A DNA stretch of 15,148 nt from Candidatus Rifleibacteriota bacterium (GTDB lineage: Bacteria; Muiribacteriota; Ozemobacteria; Ozemobacterales; Ozemobacteraceae): contig JAQUZA010000027.1 of NCBI GenBank assembly GCA_028691595.1, positions 1-15,148 on the forward strand, in the 5' to 3' direction. This document shows, piece after piece, positions 1-7,350 of this stretch. Below the pieces are notes generated by a model. The model was not told the DNA's origin. It worked only from the letters and a program-made list of their open reading frames with translations, and made no database searches. The position numbers and the translations under genes are program-made. Every line of letters starts with the position of its first letter. Positions within the stretch are counted from its first letter, which is position 1.

Positions 1-1432
1 CCTGTTTATCGATGCGCAGGTCATCCATAGAGCCAGAGTAGACGATAAATCCGTCCCGGGCCCCAATGACCTGGCTACTGCTCGAGATGATAAAATAATT
101 TTCGATATCGAGTTTGCTTATATGGCTGGCAACCTGGTTGCAGAGATCTTCATTCAAAACAAGGCCGTGGGCCTTTTGCCTCCAGTCGGCAAAGAATTTG
201 TCGAGAGACAGTCCGACATCTTTAACAGCCGATGAATAGCGGCGGTCAAAACTCAGCAGCATTTCGACCGAATTCAGTCGGGCATCTGCCATCAGGGTGT
301 GGCGTTTGTGTGAATACAGTTCCTGCGAGATAATTGCCATTGCCAGCAACGGAATTCCGCAGGCAAAGAGAAAAAGAAACGCCAGTTTGCGCCTTATCGA
401 TGCCCGCCCCGGCATCTGTCTGACCATCGTTCGCCAGGTATAAAAAATCAGGGGCAGCATTAACAGCAGAAAAACCAGAGCCGCGAGGGTCGCCCGAAAA
501 TATATGGCCGATTGACTGAGATGACGCTGCACGGCCACAAACAATCGCAGGTCGGGGCTGAGGTATTGATAACCGATGTAGTGACCCGGAAGCTCATAAT
601 AGTTCAACGATTTTTGTTCACAAATGGAAAAAACCCGCAGGAACTCTTCAGAAACCTGACTCGCGCCAGTATGCCAGGTTTCTGGTTTACCGGTCGATCT
701 GTCGATCAGGCCAAACATTATCTGTTCACGTTCAGCGAATTGTTTTATCACATGCTTCAATCCTGAGTATTCGCCAAAGCGTTTTTGATCGATGAAAATG
801 ATCGCGCCGCCGCATGAAAGAAAGTATGAGGCAACCAGCGGTTTGATACCGGCGCTGTCAAGCCATGCCAGGCAATAGGCCCGCGGATCGGTCAGCCCGG
901 AAAACATTTGCCCGAGGGTCTGCCTGCCTAGAACTTTGCGGGCGATTTCGATGCTGCCGCCAAGCTTTTTGCTGTAATTCACCGGCATCAGGAATGGTCC
1001 ATAAGAGCACAATACTCCAAAAACTTCCCGCCATTCATCATTGCTGTATTCGCTTTTTAAGGTCATGGCAAGCTGTTTGCCGGTTGCGTCCCAGAAACCA
1101 AATTCAAATTCATCTGGAAACAGCTTTCTTTGTGAGTTGAGCCAGGCAATGATTTCGCCGGGTTCGGCCGCCGAATCTTTGAACTCGACAAACTTTTCAT
1201 GAAAGTGCCGGCACCAGAATTCTTCCTGGCTGGTATTGCGCAGTGCCTCATCCGTTGCCTGCTGCATCTGCATGCGCAGATTGAACGCCAGTTCGTCTTC
1301 GGCCACCTGGTAAAATCTGGCCATGGTCGTGAAAACAAGCGCGGCAGGGAGGCCTGCAAGACAGGCGATTAACAGCAGCCAGCTCAGCAGGCGGCTTCCG
1401 AAGACAGCTTTATTTTTGGCTTTTTCAGACAT
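1..1432 (-). CDS. Membrane sensor-phosphatase A (class II), N-terminal 477 residues, cut by window edge
   Basis: I translated this frame codon by codon from the ATG at 1432: it is open to base 2, giving 477 residues with the C-terminus beyond the window. TM1 is at about residues 15-37, an extracytoplasmic region at 38-310, TM2 at about 311-333, TM3 at about 350-372 (with the family motif SIRRKLAFLFLF just before and in it), and then the start of a second sensor (SFDRRY at 394-399). HAMP and phosphatase domains are not visible but are expected from the paralogues upstream. The class II motif WxDSxxx[KR]PL is at residues 190-199, and FWC at about 72-74 matches gene C. The ATG overlaps the stop of gene B by 8 nt and has no clear Shine-Dalgarno sequence, so translation is probably coupled to B. 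The phosphatase function is inferred from paralogy only. Confidence 0.88.
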   Translation of the reverse strand, partial: MSEKAKNKAVFGSRLLSWLLLIACLAGLPAALVFTTMARFYQVAEDELAFNLRMQMQQATDEALRNTSQEEFWCRHFHEKFVEFKDSAAEPGEIIAWLNSQRKLFPDEFEFGFWDATGKQLAMTLKSEYSNDEWREVFGVLCSYGPFLMPVNYSKKLGGSIEIARKVLGRQTLGQMFSGLTDPRAYCLAWLDSAGIKPLVASYFLSCGGAIIFIDQKRFGEYSGLKHVIKQFAEREQIMFGLIDRSTGKPETWHTGASQVSEEFLRVFSICEQKSLNYYELPGHYIGYQYLSPDLRLFVAVQRHLSQSAIYFRATLAALVFLLLMLPLIFYTWRTMVRQMPGRASIRRKLAFLFLFACGIPLLAMAIISQELYSHKRHTLMADARLNSVEMLLSFDRRYSSAVKDVGLSLDKFFADWRQKAHGLVLNEDLCNQVASHISKLDIENYFIISSSSQVIGARDGFIVYSGSMDDLRIDKQ

Positions 1433-4394
1433 TGTGATTGACCAGAATTATGGTGAGATCGTCATCAGGCCTGGCAGACCAGTTTTCATAGGCGGCAAAA
1501 ATTTTGCGGTAAAAAGCTTCGGGATCGGGGTCGAAGGCATCTAGCGCCAGTTGTTTCAGGCGTTCATAGCCGAATTCTTCGCCCTGGGCGTTCTTGGCCT
1601 CGGCTATGCCGTCGGTGTAGAGCAGCAGTGATTCGCCAGGTTCAACGCGACATTCAAAGTTTTTGTAGCGGGCGCGGGGGCCTATTCCAAGGGGTGTCGC
1701 AACATGTTCGATGAGTTCAGCGCTTTGCAGAGCGGGCTTAACGAGTATTGGAAAGCAGTGGCCGGCGTTGGCAAAAGAAAAAGAACCGTCGTCAGGTTTC
1801 ATGACAAAATACTGGAAGGTCATCATGCGCTTGAGACGATCATTTTTGATGGCGAAAAACATATGGTGCAGGCGCGCGGTGAGCGCGGCCGCGTCAATTT
1901 TCACGTGCTCGGGAGCCATCAGAACACTGGCTTTGGCCATGGCCATCATCAGACCTGCCGGCACTCCATGGCCGGCTACATCGCCGATGACCACGCCCCA
2001 GAGGTCTTTATTGATCTGCAGGCAGTCGTAGTAATCACCGCCAAGGGTTGTCATGACAACGCTTTTGCCGTATATAGAAAAGTTTCCGGCTTTAAAATTG
2101 TTGCCAGGGAAGAGGCTCTCTTGAACAATTTTGGCAACTTCCAGTTCGCCAAGACCTTCTATGACGCGATTAAAGACCTGATTCAGGTGCCCAAATTCGT
2201 CTTCATCGATGATTGGGATGCGATGATTGAAATGTCTGCCGCCAATGGCAAGGGTAGCGTCAGCCAGATGGCGAATCGGGGTTAAAAATTGCCGCGAAAG
2301 GGCCTGCCCGATGATCAGGGTCAAAAAAAGACTCAGGGCGGCTCCGGCCAGAATACGGGCGCGCAGACTGTCGATCTGGTCTTCAAGCTTGCTGTCGGGG
2401 TAAAGCATTGCCAACAGGTTATTGCTGAGGCTTTTGCCTTTAAGGCCAACAAAAAGGTGGGGTGCGCCGCCGACGACAAGACTGCCGATCAGATTTTCAC
2501 GAAACCCTGTGGTTCTTTCCATCTGCCGGGCAAGTTCTTCAGGAAACTGCTGTTGCGAAGACCAGCTCTTTTTGCCATCGATCTTGCGTGCAAAAAAGGA
2601 GGCATCGGTGAGGTTTGCCTGTTGGACGCTGTAATTACGATTAAGGTAAAATTCCTGAAACCTGTCTTCTTCCCAGAATAGTATAAGCATGTAATTGTAG
2701 ACAAAATTTTTCCGGTCGCCAAAAATGAACCAGAAGCTGAGTTTTCTCATGTTGCCGGTGTTGAGGGGAATGATTTTGCCGCTGTCGCGGTAGGCTTTGC
2801 GTACAAAGTCTGAATTTTCCGGCGACATAATCGGGCTGAACATATCGTTATTATCGCGCAGCAGAATGATGCCCTGGCAGAACTTAAGAATTGCCTGACT
2901 CATGGGCTCGATGAAGTTGAACCCGAGGTTACTTCGCTGTTGGCCAGTGTTTTCGGCAAATACCATGCCACTGCTTGCAACCAGGTAGGCATCGGTGGGC
3001 TGAAATTCTTTGATAAACTCTTTGATGGAGCTCACGTCATCAGAACTGAGGAGGGTGGCCGAATTTGCTGCCTTCAGTTGCATGATTTTCCGGGTCAGGT
3101 CTTTGGCAAAAATAACCTTGAGAGATTCATAGCGCATGTCAAAATCGCGCATTGTCTGGCTTAGATCACCGGCAATTTCGTTGCGCAGCGCTTCCTTTTT
3201 GCTGGCAAGATAATCGTTGGCAATAAAACCGAGAATGGCCAGTGGTGCCAGATTGGCAAAGAGAAACAGACCGGTCAGTTTCCAGGCGATTGAGAAAAAC
3301 TGCTGTTTGAATTTGAAATAAACGAAAAGAAAAAGGTAGAACGACAGCAGCAGAACGGTTGCTCTGACAAAAATTACGTCACGGTTCAGCTCAACCGACC
3401 AGCTGGCTGGATCTTTCATATGCAGACAGAAACTTCTTATGCCGGGCTGGGGCATGCTCATGCAGATGAGTGCCAGTTCGTTTTCGAACACCGGTTCAGA
3501 AAAAGTTTCGAACTGAGACAGGGCCAGGCTGAGCAACGGCCGGTGTGTTTCGGCAATCTCATTGATCGGGGTCGAAAAATCAGGGCTGAGTGTAAAACCC
3601 GAGACGATGTCGTCATTCAGGCCATTAAGGGATGAAGAGATTTTTACCAGCCCTGAATTGCCCTTAACCAGCCGTTCGCTCAAAAAACAGAAAAAACTTA
3701 TCCGTGGCCCGATGCGGTACCAGACCGACGAGAATTTACCGCCGAAGTCTGTCAGCAGTGGCCCGGCATCATTTCCCTGAAGATAAGGTTTTTTTAGAAA
3801 TTCGGGGATGAAGATCTTGCCGAGAAACTGCCTGATCAGATTCAGGTTGCGGGTCACAGATTTGAGATCGCTGATGCTGGCCTGGTTGTCGGCCGACAGG
3901 GTTTCTGAAACATCGAAAAGCACTTCGTAGAGTTTGCTTAAAATGTAACTCAGGCCTTTCTGATCGGTCAGATCCCTGATAACTTTTCCGCCGGCATCCC
4001 AGACGATGAACTCGATATCGCCCTGATAACGTCGCTGCAGGTTCTGTTTGTTCTCGAGCATAAACCTGACCGGGTCAGCAGCTTTCTGAGCCTGTTCTGA
4101 TATTTCCATCAGCAGAAAATGCAGATAGCGGCTGTTGCTGCTGTATTTTTCCAGGTATTCAAGTCGATTCTGCATCTGGCCAAGTTTCTGCTGGCGCAGA
4201 TTGCTCACTTTGACCTGAAAAAGATTGTTCAAAGCTGAATGAAAAATAAAAACAGGAAAAAGCAGAAAACAGAAAAAAAGCACGAGCAGCGAGATAAAAC
4301 GCTCGAACTGCTGCAAATTGCGCGCCTTGCTTTCAGGGCGTTTGTTATTGCTATCTTCAGGTATCAGTCTTAACCTCGACTGCTTCGCCGGCAT
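1425..4394 (-). CDS. HAMP-SpoIIE/PPM phosphatase B (class I), two extracytoplasmic sensors, 989 aa
   Basis: Predicted inner-membrane signalling phosphatase that removes phosphate from Ser/Thr of a protein partner, in this family usually a STAS-domain anti-anti-sigma factor. TM1 is at about 33-54, sensor 1 at 55-339 with the class I motifs FIVWD (129-133) and WYRIG (225-229), TM2 at 340-361, TM3 at 372-393, sensor 2 at 394-678, TM4 at 679-700, HAMP at 701-752, and the phosphatase at 755-989. Metal-site motifs are complete: GGDYYD (785-790), GDVAGHG (804-810), NAGHC (876-880), YTDG (926-929) and DDDLT (977-981). The start is uncertain. The ATG at 4394 lies 38 nt inside gene C with no Shine-Dalgarno; a TTG codon at residue 27 follows an AAGG and would give an N-terminus more like gene D. 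The partner protein is not in the window. Confidence 0.95.
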   Translation of the reverse strand: MPAKQSRLRLIPEDSNNKRPESKARNLQQFERFISLLVLFFCFLLFPVFIFHSALNNLFQVKVSNLRQQKLGQMQNRLEYLEKYSSNSRYLHFLLMEISEQAQKAADPVRFMLENKQNLQRRYQGDIEFIVWDAGGKVIRDLTDQKGLSYILSKLYEVLFDVSETLSADNQASISDLKSVTRNLNLIRQFLGKIFIPEFLKKPYLQGNDAGPLLTDFGGKFSSVWYRIGPRISFFCFLSERLVKGNSGLVKISSSLNGLNDDIVSGFTLSPDFSTPINEIAETHRPLLSLALSQFETFSEPVFENELALICMSMPQPGIRSFCLHMKDPASWSVELNRDVIFVRATVLLLSFYLFLFVYFKFKQQFFSIAWKLTGLFLFANLAPLAILGFIANDYLASKKEALRNEIAGDLSQTMRDFDMRYESLKVIFAKDLTRKIMQLKAANSATLLSSDDVSSIKEFIKEFQPTDAYLVASSGMVFAENTGQQRSNLGFNFIEPMSQAILKFCQGIILLRDNNDMFSPIMSPENSDFVRKAYRDSGKIIPLNTGNMRKLSFWFIFGDRKNFVYNYMLILFWEEDRFQEFYLNRNYSVQQANLTDASFFARKIDGKKSWSSQQQFPEELARQMERTTGFRENLIGSLVVGGAPHLFVGLKGKSLSNNLLAMLYPDSKLEDQIDSLRARILAGAALSLFLTLIIGQALSRQFLTPIRHLADATLAIGGRHFNHRIPIIDEDEFGHLNQVFNRVIEGLGELEVAKIVQESLFPGNNFKAGNFSIYGKSVVMTTLGGDYYDCLQINKDLWGVVIGDVAGHGVPAGLMMAMAKASVLMAPEHVKIDAAALTARLHHMFFAIKNDRLKRMMTFQYFVMKPDDGSFSFANAGHCFPILVKPALQSAELIEHVATPLGIGPRARYKNFECRVEPGESLLLYTDGIAEAKNAQGEEFGYERLKQLALDAFDPDPEAFYRKIFAAYENWSARPDDDLTIILVNHNV

Positions 4395-7350
4395 TATTCA
4401 ATGCAGGTGTTTCAGTCTGGTCAGTTCGAGGGTCATACACCAGCACGACCATGGTCAGGTCATCCTGGGCACCCTCGTCGCCGAGATGCTGCAGATAGGC
4501 ATTGAAAATATTATTGTAAAAGGTTTCAGCATCGATATCCCAGGATTCGAGAAGCAGTTGTCGTAGCCGGTCATAACCGAGTTCTTCGCCCTGGCGATTA
4601 CGGGCTTCAACTATGCCGTCAGTGTAGAAAACAATGGCATCACCAGGTTGAAAAATCAGCTCGACCTCTGAATAGTTTGGCTTTTTGAAAGCACCCAGGG
4701 CCGCTCCTGTCAGGGTAAGTTCTTCAACCAGGCCGTTACTCTTTCTTATAATCATGGGTGAGCAGGCCCCGGCATTTGAATAAACAGCCTGACCGCTCTG
4801 GCCGTCGAGATAAAGATACTGAAAAGTCATGATCTTCTTCTGCTTCTTTGTTTTTGAGGCATAGATAAGACCATGCAGCCGGTTGAGTAATTGCTGTGGC
4901 GCTGCCAGCAGATGTTCAGACTGAATTATGCCGGCTTTGGCCATGGCCATGATCAATGCTGCACCAACGCCGTGTCCGGCGACATCGCCGAGCAGAACGC
5001 TGAATTTGCCATTTTCGAGGCTGATATGATCGTAATAATCGCCCCCCAGCTCGCCCATGGAAACGCTGCGGCCGAAAAGGCTGAAAAAACCGGTTTCAAT
5101 CTGCTGATGCGGTAAAAGTTGTTCTTGAATGGCACTGGCGACAGAAAGCTCTTCGAGATCGACCATGACGGCGTTGAAGACTCTACCCATGGCCCCGAAC
5201 TCGTCTCTGCCAAGATCTGGCAGGCGGTGACTGAAATGCTTGTTTTCGATGGCCTGCGCCCCGGTAGTAATCTGGTTGAGTGGTGAAATAAAGCTCTGTG
5301 CCAGAACCTGCGACAGACCCCAGGTCATAAGCAGGCTGAGAAGCGCAAACGCCAGAAGATTGCGGCGCTGCGAGCTGATGACCGAATCAATTTTTTCGAG
5401 GGGAAACAGCCCGATCAGTTTGAAATCTTTGATGTGCCGCCCGGCAATGCCCGTTGCCAGGTAGCGTTGCCCCTGATAATCGATCAGCTTGATTTCTTTG
5501 TTCGGGTAAGAGGTCAGGGTGGTTGCAAATTCGCGAACTTCCAGGTTTTTATAGGCTTCGCGCGGCACCGTCATAGATGGGTCCAGGACAGCCAGTATTT
5601 TGAGCCCCAGGCTATTGCGGTTTGCCTGGGTTAATGCGCTTATAAGAAAGCTATGTTGAAACTCGAGAGATCTGAACGAAGATAGAAAGAAAATATCTTC
5701 TTTTTTACTGTTTTTAAGCGAGAAAGTATCGAAGATTGCCGGGTCGACGTTCTGGCCGAACCCCCATTGTACAAAGGAACCACGCTTCTGCAGAAGATTG
5801 AAAAGAAAGTTGGCGAGAGGTTTCTGGGTGGTTGACTCGATAAAAAGCTCGAGCTCTGTTTCGACTTTCTCTGAAACCGGGACCCCGTTGATCTTGTCGA
5901 GAAAAAACTGACCAACCCGCAGGGTGAATTCGTTCTGGTTACGGTTTCTTTCCCCTCTTATTCCTTTGTCTTCATCTGGTGGAGCCAGTTTTCTGGTGTC
6001 GTCATAAACACCTTTCTCGGTGACAATGGCACTGCTGCGACTGGCAACCATTAGAACCTTCCAGCTTTGCGAACCGAGGGAATCAATAAATTGCTGCATG
6101 GCAGTGAAATCTTCGATATTAAGAGAAAGTTTGTCGATCAGCTTTTTCTGCGCTTTTTCTTTTGTGGTCAGCCGGCGGGCATACTCAACTTCAATTTTTT
6201 CGTCAAAATCCTGAATGAAGCTGATGCTTTTGCCCAGGGTTTCCTGAAGAAGATTGCTGCGCTTCTGCACCAGATAGTCATTGCCGATAAAAAAGAGCAC
6301 GAGAAGGGGTAGACCATTGGCAAAGAAGAAAAGAAAACGCAGTTTCCAGCGCAGAGAGACCTGATCAGGCTGTTCTTTGAAGATCAACAGCCATGAATAC
6401 CTTATCAGCCCAAGCGAAGCGAGCAAAAAGAATGCAGTGAAAACCCAGGTAAAGGCTGGCAGCCTATGCCCGTATATCACACTTTTTTGAATATGGCCGA
6501 AAACCGTTGCCCCGGGCCGCAAAAAGAATGGAAATACTATCAGATCGCGGGTGGTGATCTGCTGGCTTTTTCCGCGTTCATACTCGTCAGCGGCCTGTTG
6601 AACCTGCCCGATCAGCCTCTCAGATAGATCTTCGTTACGTAGACTGCCTGTTCCGTCCTGAAGCGAGAAACTCAAACGATTGTCAGACTTTCGGGCAAAG
6701 TCTTTAAGAAGGTTCCAGATGCCTTCGCTGGCATCAAGGTCTTTATATTCAATAAAAGCCAGCACCATGTGCTTATGTATGACGCGACCCCAGATAAGTG
6801 GCTTCTTAAAAGTGCTGTCGGCCCAGACCAGATAAAGATTGTCAACTCTGAAATTGTTCTCGAAGTGATCCCAGTTCAGCTGAGGCCCGAAGATTTTTCC
6901 GCCGGCCTGTTCGTGCTCTTTTGTGGGTTTCGGCCCATCACGCGAGATAATTTTCCAGGCGAGACTCAGAGCCAGTCTCCAGTCGTCGACCGGTTCGAGC
7001 GGTTGTGATGAAAACAACACCCCCTTCTTCGGGGTGTAGACTACATAATTGAATTTAAGGTTCTGACGCAACTCTTTAACTCTGTTGATTATGACACGGG
7101 CTGCATCAGAAGCGACTATCGTGTCCGGGGCAAGGGCTTCCATGAAGGTGGTGCACCAGAAATGCTGCGGGTCGGCAAATTTTTGCAGGCCCTGATAAAA
7201 GCGGCTGATTTTGATGCGTTGCGAGTCAAGAAGCTGCCGGGAATTCTGATTGTGCGTGTGCACGATGCCAAGATACAGCAGCAAACCTGGTATGCCGGCA
7301 AAGCAGATAATAAAAGCCAGCCATTTGAATGTTTTTTTCATGGGGCTCAT
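4357..7350 (-). CDS. HAMP-SpoIIE/PPM phosphatase C (class II), two extracytoplasmic sensors, 997 aa
   Basis: Membrane phosphatase of the same plan as B and D. Numbering from the ATG at 7350: TM1 about 10-30, sensor 1 about 31-298 with class II motif WxDSxxx[KR]PL at 176-185, TM2 299-322, TM3 336-358 (ANGLPL inside), sensor 2 to about 660, TM4 662-685, HAMP 686-738, phosphatase from about 740. Metal motifs GGDYYD (769-774), GDVAGHG (788-794), YTDG (909-912) and DDLT (963-966) are present. The usual NAGH is NAGAC (859-863), so the histidine is lost. About 30 polar, acidic residues follow the catalytic domain, a tail B and D lack. The frame also opens at 7356, but I prefer 7350: it has AAGGGGG 6 nt upstream and forms a 4-nt ATGA overlap with gene D's stop. 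Confidence 0.95.
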   Translation of the reverse strand: MSPMKKTFKWLAFIICFAGIPGLLLYLGIVHTHNQNSRQLLDSQRIKISRFYQGLQKFADPQHFWCTTFMEALAPDTIVASDAARVIINRVKELRQNLKFNYVVYTPKKGVLFSSQPLEPVDDWRLALSLAWKIISRDGPKPTKEHEQAGGKIFGPQLNWDHFENNFRVDNLYLVWADSTFKKPLIWGRVIHKHMVLAFIEYKDLDASEGIWNLLKDFARKSDNRLSFSLQDGTGSLRNEDLSERLIGQVQQAADEYERGKSQQITTRDLIVFPFFLRPGATVFGHIQKSVIYGHRLPAFTWVFTAFFLLASLGLIRYSWLLIFKEQPDQVSLRWKLRFLFFFANGLPLLVLFFIGNDYLVQKRSNLLQETLGKSISFIQDFDEKIEVEYARRLTTKEKAQKKLIDKLSLNIEDFTAMQQFIDSLGSQSWKVLMVASRSSAIVTEKGVYDDTRKLAPPDEDKGIRGERNRNQNEFTLRVGQFFLDKINGVPVSEKVETELELFIESTTQKPLANFLFNLLQKRGSFVQWGFGQNVDPAIFDTFSLKNSKKEDIFFLSSFRSLEFQHSFLISALTQANRNSLGLKILAVLDPSMTVPREAYKNLEVREFATTLTSYPNKEIKLIDYQGQRYLATGIAGRHIKDFKLIGLFPLEKIDSVISSQRRNLLAFALLSLLMTWGLSQVLAQSFISPLNQITTGAQAIENKHFSHRLPDLGRDEFGAMGRVFNAVMVDLEELSVASAIQEQLLPHQQIETGFFSLFGRSVSMGELGGDYYDHISLENGKFSVLLGDVAGHGVGAALIMAMAKAGIIQSEHLLAAPQQLLNRLHGLIYASKTKKQKKIMTFQYLYLDGQSGQAVYSNAGACSPMIIRKSNGLVEELTLTGAALGAFKKPNYSEVELIFQPGDAIVFYTDGIVEARNRQGEELGYDRLRQLLLESWDIDAETFYNNIFNAYLQHLGDEGAQDDLTMVVLVYDPRTDQTETPALNNAGEAVEVKTDT

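Noticed and set aside
1704..2285. Plus-strand open frame of 193 codons
   Set aside because: Antisense to the phosphatase domain of gene B, where codon bias opens the complementary frame; no supporting signals.
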